64,000 bases of DNA from Euphorbia lathyris (GCF_963576675.1 NC_088915.1:89103501-89167500), one strand, 5' to 3'. Positions 11,542 to 24,094 are shown, counted from the stretch's first letter. Notes: generated by a model not told the origin, from the letters alone. Made by a program: numbers and translations.

Positions 11542-11984
11542 CAGTTAAACCTCGATAAATAAATATTCGATAAAGTAATAACCTCGATTATATAATAAAT
11601 TCTTCCGGTCCCGACTTGGGCCAATGGACTAAAGTAATAACCTCGCTAAATGCATTAAGTAATAAAAAATATTTAAATCTTTAAGAGCCCAATGAAACTA
11701 TAAAGTAATAATTATTAAATTACATACAATATATATATATTGATCAATATAAATACCCACGAGTTTACAAAAAAACAAGACCTATAATTGTGCCTATAAT
11801 TATGCCTATAATTATTTGATTGATTTGTAATTATGCTAACGTGATAATTACAAATCAATCAAATAATATATTTTCTAAACAAGATAATTACATATCTAAT
11901 GAATATTTATCGATAAATAAATAATTTCGTTTAATGAATATTTTTTTCTGGTCCCAACAATATGCATTTATAGAGGTTTTACTG
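11542..11984. mobile_element. Emigrant-like (pogo-type) MITE
   Basis: It starts CAGTTAAACCTCGATAAATA and ends with the near-complement TATAGAGGTTTTACTG, and is flanked by TA on both sides. This matches the known CAGTAAAACCTCTATAAAT end of Emigrant elements. The interior is AT-rich with repeated AATAACCTCG and no coding capacity. Confidence 0.8.
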
Positions 11985-12789
11985 TAATCAACTATGGAAA
12001 ATGAGTTAGAATTTGACCTAAAACAATAAAAAAACCCAACATAAAAATCTTTTCTCATATGGAAAACTTATTGAACTTTATTCCTGATTTAGGGTTAGGA
12101 AAAGGTTTTCATGTTGACCATTCAAGTCAGAAATTAACTGATATTAATTAGCTTAATCTAATTCTTATTAGTTTAACTTAACTTCTATATTCTTAAAAAA
12201 GAACCCTAACTTCTATTAACTTATTTTTTTTAGATTAATTAAAAAAAATTTATATTAACAAATTTCTTTTATAATTTATAAAATAAATTCAATAAATTAA
12301 CTTTAGGATATATAGATTATTCATTGATTTCTATTTCAAATCCAATGCATATGTGCAATTTTAAAGTTGAAGTCATAATGACAATTAGATAAAGTTGAGA
12401 GAGACCATAAATGTAATTTATAATTAATGAGGAAGAGCGAATTTATCTTTAAACACAAAACAATACGATTTTGAATTTAACATGATGTAATTTCAAATTT
12501 ATTACGAAAGATGAGTTTTTTTCATTAACGGAAAACATGTAATTTCAAATGTTATTGAGTAATCAGAAAGTTGGAAACTGAAGATAGACAGAATGTGAAA
12601 TTAAAGTTATTTAGTACCATTGATCATATTGATCAACGATAAAATAATGAAAGTATCACTCATAAGAAAATTAAGGGAAAAGTTGACGACCATGTCTATA
12701 ATTTATCCTTATTATTATTATAACTAGAATAAGCTGAATATTTTTAACCTCTATAGAGATTACACGTGTACTTCTTCGTTATAAACTAG
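11985..12789. other. AT-rich intergenic DNA
   Basis: No gene, clear element boundary or RNA is recognised. It is low-complexity AT-rich sequence with scattered fragments resembling nearby repeats. Confidence 0.4.
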
Positions 12790-13254
12790 GTGGAAATCAC
12801 TATTTGTGACACGAACTATCTAAAATTTGAAACTAATCCAACTTATCAACATTAGAGGTAAAATTTATCTTACATGTCAACATTTGAGGCTATCAACGGT
12901 CGGTTTGAGGCTTTGAGTGACCACCGATATTAAAAAATGTAAAGTTCAGTTGCCACACTGTTAAGAATTGAAGTTGAGTGGCCGTGGGTGTAATTTACCC
13001 TTAAAAAATAGAAAGACACACGAGCCCCAATTTTTACAAGTTAAATAGAAAATGTAAATATCAAAATTGAAAAGAAAATAGAAAATAGAAAATGTAAAAA
13101 AAAAAAAGAAAAAAATAATAGAAAACGTAAATATACAAAGTGGAGTTTGAGAAAAAAATAAAAAAATAAAAAAAATAAAAAACCACCATGCGGGGAATTG
13201 AACCCCTGATACGTGCCATAGTGTCCTAAGACACAACACAATTGTTCCACTAGA
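12790..13254. repeat. Composite dispersed repeat with tRNA-like end
   Basis: Same family as 1-286 (opposite orientation) and 18480-18770. Its right end, about 13190-13254 on the minus strand, reads like a tRNA-Gly-type SINE head: GGTCTAGTGGAAC as an A-box-like segment and GGGGTTCAATTCC as a B-box-like segment, then a T-rich tail. The hAT element at 13263-13816 is inserted in its head. Confidence 0.6.
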
Positions 13255-13262
13255 CCACTAGT

Positions 13263-13816
13263 TAGGGGTGAGCAAAATAACCGGTAACCGATTACCAAAC
13301 CGATAATCGAATCGAAATTTTAGTTTGGTTTGGTTATTTTAACATTCTGGTTCGGTTCGGTTTTAATTTTAGTTTTATTTGGTAATCGGTTATCGGTTCG
13401 GTTATTGAAAAAAAATATCGGTGTAACCGATAACCGAACCGAACTTCATATATACATATTTAAAATATAATTTTATCTTTATATATATATAAATAAAAAG
13501 TTTAACCCTAAAAAATATACTTTTATCTTTGTATACATATATTTTGGTTTAGTAGTCTTTAATTTATTCAATTGTAACTTTTATACAAGGATATTATTTG
13601 AAAACTAATTAAATAAAAATGTACAAAAAAATTAAATATTTTGAGTTTTCGGTTATTCGGTCGGTAACCGAACCGAACCAAAAATTTTTGGTTAAATCAA
13701 ATTCGGTTACCAAACTTATTCGGTTCGATTCGGTTATGAAAATAGAACAAATTTCGGTTCGGTTAACCGATAGTTCGGTTCGGTTAGTAACTGAACCGAA
13801 CCAATGCTCACCCCTA
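13263..13816. mobile_element. hAT-like foldback, GGGGTGAGC family
   Basis: The ends TAGGGGTGAGCA and its exact complement TGCTCACCCCTA are flanked by CCACTAGT and CCACTGGT (7 of 8). The empty paralogous site near 22535 has CCACTGGT once. The interior is rich in AACCGAACC-type inverted repeats. There is no transposase. A relative is at 50834-51566. Confidence 0.85.
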
Positions 13817-14033
13817 CCACTGGTGGGAGATGTCTATTCAATGCCCATTTATATTTATTTTTTAACCGTTAAGTTGGCACTAGCAAACATTTATCCAACT
13901 TAATTAGCTGATCCCAATTTATACTAGATTAGTTGCATAATGAATTGCAATGTTGTCGGATCCGACAATTTGAATCGGGAATCAGCTAGATTTTTAATAT
14001 GACTGTATATATCTTTAATGAACTGATTGGAAT

Positions 14034-14766
14034 TTGTTGGGTTCAATTTAAAATAAAAATAAAATAAATAGTAGAAATAATAAAATTAGACGCTTTATAT
14101 CTTCATTTCGTTTTTATTTTTATCGGATAAGGTGCAAAAATACTCTTAACGTTAAAATTAGAAGCAATTTTATCCCTAACATTGGTCCCAGGAGCAATTT
14201 TAGACCTAACATTGGCCGTCAAGAACAATTTTACTCATAACGTTACCAAGTTCAGCCAATTTGAGAAGTAATTCATCAAACTGTTTTCTCGGTCACGAAT
14301 CTTGTCATCTATAGTTCACATGTGAGACATTTTTATCACTAATTAGTAACAGAACCGAAACATACGATTAGACGTGATTTTTTTTTAATCTAATTAAAAA
14401 ATATATTGTCTATTCTACGAATTTGACAAAAGAATTTCCAAAAAATTCATTGAATTTATAAATATTAATCTCGAATTCCATAATTAAATCACAGAAAATA
14501 TAAAATCTTTTTTTAAAACAATTAATATGAAATTAGTGCAAAATAAATAACAAAATATATGTGTTTTATAATAATATCTAAAATTGAAGTAGCTTGCCAA
14601 CGCTAGAGGTAAAATTGCTCTGAAGGTAAAAATTATTGATATTATTGCACTTTATCCCTATATTTTTTTTTATTAAGATCCAGTTTACCTTAACGTCTAA
14701 AATGGTGCAATTTTAACCATAACGTTGGCAGTCAAGAATAATTTTATTCCTAACGTTGTAAATATA
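14034..14766. repeat. Left copy of a 0.7-kb direct duplication
   Basis: This closely matches 15864-16526 plus 17782-17882. Shared landmarks are AAATAAATAGTAGAAATAA, ATCTTCATTTCGTTT and the AAGGTGCAAAAATACTC block. It also contains degraded members of the 9310-9814 MITE family. Confidence 0.75.
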
Positions 14767-14856
14767 TGAGCGACATAATAAATATTTTAGCCATTTCACC
14801 AATCTAGTTTCGTGATAATTCGTATGTCAAACTTAGTTGTTAACATTTTTAAATGT

Positions 14857-15863
14857 TTTTTTCTTTTGTAACAAGGGAGGGCTGAGCCCAAAAAACAAAC
14901 AAACAAAAACTAAAAGTTGATATTCCGTCTTGTGGATCGACCGAGTCGATCCGCATCCAAAATATCCTGGAGGTCTACAAGAGGCACATCACACTCATGA
15001 CGACCCAATGAGCACAACCCTGCGAAATTTGTCATCCAGTCAGCGGCTTGGCCCCTTTTATGAACATATGAACTAACTTAATCTCCCATCTTTCTCACAT
15101 TAACTTTTGACATTTCCTAATCAACCATGAATGAGGGTGATTTGATCCACTACTATTTAGCAAGACTTCGAGCAAAGCTTTTGAGTCCATTTTCATAATT
15201 ACTCTTCTACAACCCCTTTCCCAAGTTGTGGTCATGCCTAGGAATATACCCCAAAGCTCGGTAAGAGCAGCAGAGCAGATGCCGAGATTTATTAAAAATC
15301 CACCTCTCCAGGCTCTTTGATAATCCCGAATGAGACCTCCTGCTGAAGCATACCCGGGATTTCCCTTCCTGGCGCCATCAGTGTTAATTTTGACCCAGCC
15401 AGGTTCAGGAGGAAACCATTTGACCCAAATTAAGTTCTTCTCTACTCCGCCGCATACTGCAGATAGGGCCCTTGCTTGGTTAATTTCCACGGCTCTGTCG
15501 ATAATGAACTGTGCCTTGTCCTCCGGTAAGGCTTCATCAGTAAAGATTTTCTGATTTCTCCATTTCCAGAGTCACCAGATCCCTTGTACAAAAATACTAG
15601 CCCATGGAGCTCCTCTGATAAGTGAATCTTGTTCAAGGTTAGCTCGGATCCAATCATCTTCATCCAGTTGATAGAACAGCTGGACTGCGTGGCGGGGGAC
15701 GAGCCTCTTCCAGACTACCTTAGCTTCCCTGCAGTTGCGCAGAATGTGAACCTGCGATTCAACCTCTCCACAGGCCAGACACGCCGACGAGTCCACCAGA
15801 TGGCGTTTCTGTCGAAGTTCATTACTCATAACACGACGATACGTCACGATCCACAGGAAAGCT
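14857..15863 (-). pseudogene. 5'-truncated LINE with RNase H domain
   Basis: Minus-strand frames give a zinc-binding reverse-transcriptase tail (CLACGEVESQVHILRNC) followed by a plant LINE RNase H domain (WVKINTDGARKGNPG, then ELWGIFLGM and KMDSKALL). Frameshifts separate the pieces. The 3' end reads GGGCTCAGCCCTCCCTTG, then an A-rich tail at about 14857-14880. The reverse transcriptase core and endonuclease are missing, as in 5'-truncated LINE copies. A sister copy is at 24095-25125. Confidence 0.85.
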
Positions 15864-16526
15864 CGGGTTCTATTTTAAATAAAAATAAAATAAATAGTAG
15901 AAATAACAAAATTAGAGGCTTTATATCTTCATTTCGTTTCTATTTTTTATCAGATAAGGTGCAAAAATACTCTTAACGTGAAAATCGGGAGCAATTTTAT
16001 CCCTAACATTGGTCCCACAAGCAATTTTACACCTAACATTGGCCGTCAAGAACAAGTTTACCCCTAACGTTACCAAGTTCAGTCAATTTGAGAAGTAATT
16101 CATCAAACTGTTTTCTCGGTCACGAATCTTGTCATCTATAGTTCGCATGTGAGTCATTTTTATCACTAATTTGTAACAGATCTGAAACATATGATTAGAC
16201 GTGATTTTTTTTAAATCTAATAAAAAAATATATTGTCTATTCTACGAATTTGACAAAAGAATTTCAAAACAATTCACCAAATTTATAAATATAAATCTCG
16301 AATTCCATAATTAAATCACAGAAAATATAAAATCTTTTTTTAAAACAATTAATATGAAATTAGTGCAAAATAAATAACAAAATATATGTGTTTTATAATA
16401 ATGTTTAAAATTGAAGTAGCTTACCAACGCTAGGAGTAAAATTGCACTCGGATGCCAACTTTAGAGGTAAAATTGCTTCTGAAGGTAAAAATTATGGATA
16501 TTATTGCACTTTATCCCTATTTTTTT
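15864..16526. repeat. Right copy of the 0.7-kb direct duplication
   Basis: Direct-orientation counterpart of 14034-14650. It continues at 17782 after the inserted 16527-17781 element. Confidence 0.75.
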
Positions 16527-17781
16527 GGGTAAACAATTTATAAGTCCCTATAGTTTTACATATTATACTAGTTAGTCCTTGTGTTTTTTAAAATAATTAT
16601 ATAGTCCCTAAGTTTTGTCTCTAGCAACTCTTTAGTCCTTCTTTAGAATCCATGGTCAAATTAAACTAAATAATGACAAAACTATCCTTTCTTATATTTT
16701 GTAATGATAAAACATTTATTTTTTTCTATTTTCTATTTTTTCCCACACGTAATTTCTTCAAATATATAGTATTTGATTTAATAATAAAAAATTCATAAAA
16801 GTTTAATTTAGCGGTGTAAATTTTGTTTCATTAAAAAAAATAAGGAAAATTAATTTATTAGTCCATATATTTTGATAAAACACACTATTTAGTTCATGTA
16901 TTTTCAAAAACACATGGTAAAGTCCTTAACGTTTTTTTCGGTGAACTATTTAGTCCTTGTCGTTAGACTCTCATGAAGATTTTATTAGTCAATTTGGATT
17001 TACGTTCTTCTTTTTCTTTATTTTTCTTTCCTTTAAACTCTAATGCATCTGAAATCAATTTTTAGTGTTCTTCTTCTTGATTTTCTTCTTAATCTTTCAA
17101 ATTCGTAAGCATTGGATCTGTTCTTTTTCTTGTTCTTCATACAAATAGCTTCTTTTTGTAAATTAGATTTCATCTTCTGAAGTTTGAAAGTAAATAGTAC
17201 AAGGTAATTTAGTCATTTTCGAAGTCATAAACGGTAAAAAAATCTAACAAACAGACGGAATGACTAAACAGCTCACTGAGAAAAAAGGTTAGAGATCTTA
17301 CCATGTGTTTTTTTAAAACACAGGGACTAAGCAGTGTGTTTTATCAAAATATAGGGACTAATAAATTAATTACTCAAAAAATAATGAAAATACTTTAAAA
17401 TTATAAAATCAGGAGTAGAATTATATAAAATTATAAATGTCAACTTTTTTTATTTTTAATAAAAAAATTCAAATAATAAATAAAATGAGAACAAAAATTA
17501 AGAAAATAAATAATAACTTTTTTATATAGTAATATGTATAAATATAAAAAATGTTAGTGTATATATATTATATAAATTTAATATAAATATGTTGATTAAA
17601 TTTGAAAAATAAAAAACAAAATTTTTATTTATATAATTAAGGGTATTTTTGTATTTTAATGTAAAAAAATAAAAGGAGGGACTAAACAATTGATTAATAT
17701 AAAACTTAAGGACTTTAAAACATATGTTTGGACTAACTAGTTTATTAGGTAAAAACATAGGAACTAATTAATTATTTACCC
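16527..17781. mobile_element. Mutator-like element with exact 9-bp duplication
   Basis: Ends GGGTAAACAATTTATAAG and ATTAATTATTTACCC are inverted, and TATTTTTTT flanks both sides exactly. The left duplicate near 14663 lacks the element, giving a natural empty site. A second inverted-repeat element (about 16843-17375, arms around ATTAATTTATTAGTCC) is nested inside. There is no coding capacity. Confidence 0.85.
16843..17375. mobile_element. Nested inverted-repeat element
   Basis: The arms around AATTTATTAGTCCATATATT and TATAGGGACTAATAAATT are complementary and extend through TTTGATAAAACACAC. The interior includes low-GC sequence and a GGACTAAACAG block. Boundaries are approximate. Confidence 0.6.
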
Positions 17782-18770
17782 TATTTTTTTTTATTAAGAT
17801 CCAGTTTACCTTAACGTCCAAAATGGTGCAATTTTAACCACAACATTGGCAGTCAAGAATAATTTTATCCCTAACGTTGTCAAATTTGATCAATTTGAGA
17901 CATAATCTATCAAACAAGATTCTTGGTCATGAATCTTGTCGTTTATATTTTGCATGTGACTCATTTTATCACTTATTAGTCACGTATCATAAATATATAT
18001 GATTAGACGTAAAAACAATTTAAAAAATATAGTGTTTTTGTACAAGTTGGATAAAAAAAAATTCAAAATATTTTACGGAATTTATAAATGTTAATCTCCA
18101 ATTCTATTATTAAATCGTAGAAAATATAATTTTACCTTTAACATTGACAAATTTGGTCAATTTAAGAAATAATTCATCAAACTATCTTATCAGCCACAAA
18201 TTTTATAACATATACTTTACATGTGCGTCATTTTATTACTCATTAATAACAGATTACAAACACATGAATAGACATTAAAAAAATAAAAAAAAAATTATAT
18301 TATGTTTTGTACAAATAAGGGGGAAAATTTTAAATACTTCATCGAATTTAAAACTATTAATCTCCAATTTCATTACTAAATCACAAAAAATAAATGTCAA
18401 AACTTTTTTTAGAAGTAACCGATACATAACTGGTGTAGAATAAATAGCAAAACATCTGTATTTTATAATAAAATCTGAAACTGATCCAACTTATCAACGT
18501 TAGAGGTAAAATTTCTCTTACTTGTCAACGTTTGAGACTATCAACGGTCGTTTTGAAGCTTTGAGTGGCCACCGATATTAAAAAATGTAAAGTTCAGTTG
18601 CCACACTGTTAAGAATTGAAGTTCAGTGACCATGGGTGTAATTTACCCTTAAAAAATAGAAAGAAATAAGAGCCCCAATTTTTACAAGTTAAATAGAAAA
18701 TGGAAATATCAAAATTGAAAAGAAAATAGAAAAACATAATAATAAAGAAATCCTAGTAACATCTAAAAAT
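17782..18770. repeat. Composite dispersed repeat
   Basis: Inverted copy of 1-286 plus 1922-2460. It keeps the uninterrupted target of the 287-1921 element near 18450. It ends against the gag-only retroelement. Confidence 0.75.
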
Positions 18771-18799
18771 AATGAAAATAATGTCTACTATTTCTATGT

Positions 18800-19811
18800 C
18801 TAATTTATATCATTACCAAAAGGGGGAATGAAATCATCAACCTTCAGGGTTGTATTTCTACAATCAAAGTCATCTTCGCCATCTTCATACACAAGATTTG
18901 TTTCTTTCTTATTGTTTTGCTTCAACGATTGTTGATAAAGATCAATAAAACGCTTTGGTGTACGACATGTGGGAGACCAATGGCCTTTTCCTCCACAGCG
19001 GTAACATGTAGTGGTCACTCCTGCATTGTTATCTTTTCCGTGTCTGTGACCATCTTTATTGTCCCACTTCTGGTGGGATTGTGAGTTCTTAAAATAACCA
19101 CCTCGACCTCGACCATATCCACGTCCACGTCCATGTCTGTGACCACGTCCACGGCCACGTCCTCGACCACTACTATTATGATCCTTTTCTTTCATATTAT
19201 ATGATGTCACATTCGCTTCAAGGAATGGAGCAGAACCAGTTGGACGCAACGCATGATTTTTTCATCAATAATTCATTATTTTGCTCAGCCACAAGGAGAC
19301 AAGATATAAGCTCAGAATATTTCTTAAACCCCTTTTCACGATATTGCGTCTGCAGGACAACATTATTTGCATGAAAAGTAGAGTATGTTCTCTCTAACAT
19401 TTCTGCATCAGTGATTTTGTCTCCACATAATAGCAATTGTGAAGTAATTCTGAACATGACTGAGTTATATTCACTTACTGACTTAAAGTCTTGTAGTCTT
19501 AAATTAGACCATTCATGACGAGCTTTAGGTAATATCACATTTTTCTGGTGGTCATACATATCCTTTAGATTATTCCAAAGGACTTGTGGATCTTTCACAG
19601 TCAGGTACTCAATTTTAAGATCTGCATGGAGGTGATGACGAAGAAATATCATAGCTTTTGCCTTGTTTTGACTGGTTGCTTCATTTCGTGTTTTGATTGT
19701 ATCACCAAGTTCTTTTACATCTAGGTGAATTTCAGCATCTAACACCCAAGATAAATAGTTGTCTCCAGTGATATCAAGGGCATCAAATTCAAGTTTCGTA
19801 AGGTTCGACAT
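18800..19811 (-). pseudogene. Copia-type gag (UBN2 plus CCHC zinc knuckle), frameshifted
   Basis: The first frame (19811 down to about 19240) encodes the Copia gag fold: it begins MSNLTKLEFDAL, has YLSWVLDAEIHLD and ends with LLVAEQNNELLMK. At a run of six A the frame slips; the second frame gives an Arg/Gly-rich linker (GRGRGRGRGHRHGRGRGYG) and a zinc knuckle CYRCGGKGHWSPTC (C-x2-C-x4-H-x4-C), ending at 18800. No protease, integrase or reverse transcriptase follows, so this is a gag-only element. One-base correction would rejoin both halves. The upstream minus-strand motif CGTTATCAGCACGA resembles a Copia leader/primer site. Confidence 0.85.
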
Positions 19812-19814
19812 AGT

Positions 19815-19818
<4 letters not shown>

Positions 19819-19872
<54 letters not shown>
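19819..19872. repeat. (TA)n microsatellite
   Basis: A long TA tract immediately upstream of the gag start codon on the minus strand. Confidence 0.95.
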
Positions 19873-19874
<2 letters not shown>

Positions 19875-21165
19875 AAAAACAAATTATCAATTAGAACATA
19901 CTAATCACATATCAACCGAGATATCCTAATCACATATCAACCGAGTAATACCAATCACATAGTTCCCTTTGTCCAAACACAGAGAGTCCCATTTATTGCA
20001 AAACCAAAAAATTAGATTTAAATTAGAAATTAATAGTAATTTGGGTTGCTTTCAAATTCCTCACTAGAATTTAACTAATTGGATTAGAATTTAAAAGAAC
20101 ATTTATATTTTGAAATTAATTTGCTCAATTAGGATGTGCCTAAACTAAAAACGTTGAATAATTTTGTAAATTTCCATGTGTTTAGCTTTCTTTGACATGT
20201 AAGCCTTTCAAAAACAAATTTCAACTTTATTCTCCAACAAGTTCTCATCTCATGTGCACTAAATCAATGCGTTTAATTTAGAAAATGAAACCAATGCATT
20301 CAACCATAAGCAAATAATCTGGAGTCGGTGTTTGTCGGAGTGCTTTCTGTACTGATGAAAGATTTTAATGATTGTTGACTGCATGGACAGACCACATTGA
20401 TGGCTTTAGAAGAAATGTTTGAAGGTGCTAGAAGTATCATGGCCTGGCTTGGGGAATGTGCAAAGGTATCCTTCAGTTTTGTATCTCCCTTGTTAAAAAA
20501 AAATGTAAGGATTATTGATTAATCTACTTATGCACCTAGACAGATGGACTATGAACTTTGGTCCCATCAATTATAGTCCCATGGAGAGGACTGTTCACTG
20601 AAAATCGTGGTCAAATACTTGGCTATGTGTTTTCGCAGTTCTTCTAGACCTTGATGAATATAGGGGGAAGTTCTGATATGATAATTCTACTAAGGGGTGT
20701 TACAAAGATAGTTTTTGGATTATTGAATATAGGGACAATTAGATCTCAACAGTTGGGGCCAGAATATTCTGATTTTAGTTGGAATTATAGAAATAAATAT
20801 TACGTTAGAGATTAAAATTCTGAACTGAAGGACAAAAAAATCTAATGTGTAATTATTTATGATGCAGGAGCATCCAAGTCAAATGAGGTTTCCTATTTTT
20901 CAGTACTTTTAATTTTCCTGATTGCTCAGTTTTCTTATGAAGTTATGTAATTCGAAACAGTTTTCTGTCTAGAATTAGGGATTGTCCTGAGTCATTGGAA
21001 TACATTAACCTGCTCATCTCTTTAGAACTATTAATAGTGATTATGCAGATACTGACGACTACATATAACATGAACAGAGGGTTCAAACTGATTTTTTTTT
21101 AATGATATCATTGCTGATAGTCGTTGTCGAGTACGCAGACAGGGTAAAACAATATGATTGAAATT
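19873..21165. other. Leader region of the gag element with one exon-like patch
   Basis: Mostly non-coding. At 20365-20468 (+) there is an exon-like run, TTLMALEEMFEGARSIMAW, followed by a GT donor-like site. An upstream in-frame TGA breaks it. I do not recognise the protein; it may be a captured gene scrap or chance. Confidence 0.3.
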
Positions 21166-22482
21166 GAAGCATGGATGAGAAATCGGAAATCACAAAAGAA
21201 TAGGACGAACGATGGCGAAATCTAGAATCTCATACAACAAAATCAAGAATATATCAAATACAATCAAATCAAATATTGTCGCAAAATAATCATAAACAAT
21301 TCTCATGTTAATTCATCGAGATAAAAAATTGGAAGCGTACCTGAACCGATAGTGCAACAAATTGAATAAAAACGATAGTGGCTAGGATCGTCTACGATTG
21401 ATGGGAGGCGTGCTCAGACGGCTAGGGTTTCGTGCTGATAACGTGTTGTAAATGTGTATCTTATTACTTATGGGTGTAACATATATATAGATATAACAGG
21501 GGTATAATGGTCATCCATTACATTATTTATAACAAAAACATAAATATACAAAGTGGAGTTTGAGAAAAAAAGAAAAAAAAATAAAAACCACCAAGCGGGG
21601 AATTGAAGCATGGATGAGAAATCGAAAATCACAAAAGAATAGGACGAACGATGGCGAAATCTAGAATCTCATACAACAAAATCAAGAATATATCAAATAC
21701 AATCAAATCAAATATTGTCGCAAAATAATCATAAACAATTCTCATGTTAATTCATCGAGATAAAAAATTGGAAGCGTACCTGAACCGATAGTGCAACAAA
21801 TTGAATAAAAACGATAGTGGCTAGGATCGTCTACGATTGATGGGAGGCGTGCTCAGACGGCTAGGGTTTCGTGCTGATAACGTGTTGTAAATGTGTATCT
21901 TATTACTTATGGGTGTAACATATATATAGATATAACAGGGGTATAATGGTCATCCATTACATTATTTATAACAAAAACATAAATATACAAAGTGGAGTTT
22001 GAGAAAAAAAGAAAAAAAAATAAAAACCACCAAGCGGGGAATTGAAGCATGGATGAGAAATCGAAAATCACAAAAGAATAGGACGAACGATGGCGAAATC
22101 CAGAATCTCATACAACAAAATCAAGAATATATCAAATACAATCAAATCAAATATTGTCGCAAAATAATCCTAAACAATTCTCATGTTAATTCATCGAGAT
22201 AAAAAATTGGAAGCGTACCTGAACCGATAGTGCAACAAATTGAATAAAAACGATAGTGGCTAGGATCGTCTACGATTGATGGGAGGCGTGCTCAGACGGC
22301 TAGGGTTTCGTGCTGATAACGTGTTGTAAATGTGTATCTTATTACTTATGGGTGTAACATATATATAGATATAACAGGGGTATAATGGTCATCCATTACA
22401 TTATTTATAACAAAAACGTAAATATACAAAGTGGAGTTTGAGAAAAAAAGAAAAAAAAATAAAAACCACCAAGCGGGGAATT
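21166..22482. repeat. Three tandem copies of a 439-bp unit
   Basis: Units start at 21166, 21605 and 22044, exactly 439 bp apart, and the array ends at 22482. By eye they differ at only a few bases each. Each unit holds the end of the gag-element leader, its short LTR-like segment and the flanking tail of the composite repeat. Junctions fall in the shared microhomology AATTGAA. Short open frames in it are not credible genes. Confidence 0.92.
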
Positions 22483-22616
22483 GAACCTCTAATCTGTGCC
22501 ATAGTGTCCTAAGACACAGCACAATTGTTCCACTAGACCACTGGTAGGAGATGTTGATTGAATGCCCATTTAGTATTTATACTTTACCGGTTAAGTTGGT
22601 ACTAGCAACCATTTAA
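22476..22616 (-). repeat. tRNA-Gly-like SINE head, continuous copy
   Basis: The minus strand reads CCAGTGGTCTAGTGGAAC through GAGGTTCAATTCCCCGC, resembling tRNA-Gly box A and box B, followed by a T-rich tail. It is the uninterrupted version of the copy split by the hAT element at 13263. It is not a functional tRNA: the anticodon arm is expanded. Confidence 0.5.
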
Positions 22617-23773
22617 ACTTTTTCGCAATTAGGGCAGACTTCTTTTTCTAAGGAAAAAGGTTTTAACAGCGGTGCTGAGTAAACAACAAGATACTGGCTT
22701 AGTCAACTGGTGACTAGGTCAGTTTCTTAGCTTGAGTCAGGAGATAGCACTTAGAGTCTATTCCTGAGCTCAGATGTTCAACGCGCACAACTCAACTTGA
22801 CCTCTTTACTTGGTCAGTTTTTGGTTATTTTAAGCAAGAAATATATATAAGGAGTTAAAGGTAAGAAATACTTTACTCAGCAGATTTATCCAGGTTCGGC
22901 TTCTTCTAAGCCTACGTCCTGTCCCCGGAACACGTTCCAAGATTTCGAATCCTCTACTGAGCTCTTTAAAGGTAGAGCCTCAAACCTTTTACAATCTTAG
23001 CAACTGAGTATAACAAGAGTACCTTCCTCTATACCTCTACTCAATCCTAATCTCTCGCTGAGTACTATAACCGAGTACTCAGCCTCTCCTTTCTATCTCT
23101 AGAAATGATAATTGTTTGTCCTATACAATGATTTGTTAAGACACTTTAGACGATTGAAATAATCACTCTAGACTTTTACACAAATGTATGAATTATAGTG
23201 TAAGATTTGCTTTGCTTCTTTGCTTGCAGAACTTGTGTAGGAATTTGGTCAGCGTAATGGCTTGATCAAGTTCTGTATGAATGAAGCTTCTGATGGCACT
23301 ATTTATAGAGACGTCTGGGCATCGGCCATTTCGAATTTTGAAATAACCGTTGGAGGGAAACGGCTTCCTGTCGTTGTCATCCTGACTTGCTCAGAGCTCT
23401 CGGCCAATCAGATTTGTGTATCTTCTGTCCTCGGTCAGCTCAGCAGACTGTCTCTCCTTTTATGGTAAAGTCAACTGGACAGCATACTTGTGTCGTCTGA
23501 ACTTTACCCAAAGTAGAAATACTTTGTCTGGAAGTTTTCATTAGCCAGCTGCTGTCTTGTACGCTTTGTCAAGTCTACTCAGCAGCTTCATCTTGAAGTT
23601 GTTCCCGAAGGTCTTCTAGATCCTTCTCTTGCTGAGCTGCGTTTTGTCCAAAGCGACAACGTTTTAACAAACGCGGGCCAAGTTGTACTGAGTTGTTTGA
23701 CTTGGGCCTTGACTTCCGTATTGGGCTTGGGCCTTTTAATTCTTGTGTCTTATAAATAATTTTAACTCAACAT
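22617..23773 (-). mobile_element. Probable solo LTR
   Basis: On the minus strand it begins TGTTGAGTTAAAATTATTT, as LTRs do with TG. It has a TATA box (CTATAAATAGTGCC, about 23295-23310) and a GC-richer downstream part with TTCGGCTTCTTCTAAGCC (plus strand). No internal domain and no second LTR are present. The left limit and the target duplication could not be fixed. Confidence 0.45.
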
Positions 23774-24094
23774 TGAACAAACACATTAGTAGAATAAATC
23801 AAAGCATTTAAAATTAGTGTGTTTAGAATATATATTTCAATTATACTTAAACAATTTTGTCAAATCAAAATTATGTGGAAAGATGTTTCAACAGAAGCCA
23901 AAGGACCATAAGAATATTTTTATCCTTTTATTTATTTTATTTTCATCATTTATTTTATATTTATTTATTGTGCTTTAACCAACCCCTAATAGACACATCA
24001 CACACACGGAAAGAAAGTGTGATGTGTCTTAAGGATTGTTAAAGTATAAAAAAATAAAAATAAAATAAATGAAAAGACAAAAATACTTCTCTTT

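Larger units (their letters stand above)
18738..21545 (-). mobile_element. Gag-only (TR-GAG-like) retroelement insertion
   Basis: On the minus strand a short LTR-like segment (starts TGTTATAAATAATG, ends TTACAACA, about 110 bp) precedes CGTTATCAGCACGA, a long leader and the gag frame. The element interrupts the composite repeat, whose continuous version is seen at 13080-13140. AAAAACATA is present at both junctions. No 3' LTR is seen next to 18740, so the element is incomplete. The TR-GAG class is inferred. Confidence 0.55.

Noticed and set aside
12961..13298. Two Phe-rich minus-strand frames
   Set aside because: They come from A/T-rich repeat sequence with a SINE-like head.
21999..22202. 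A 67-codon basic frame
   Set aside because: It lies in the 439-bp non-coding repeat and depends on the repeat junction.
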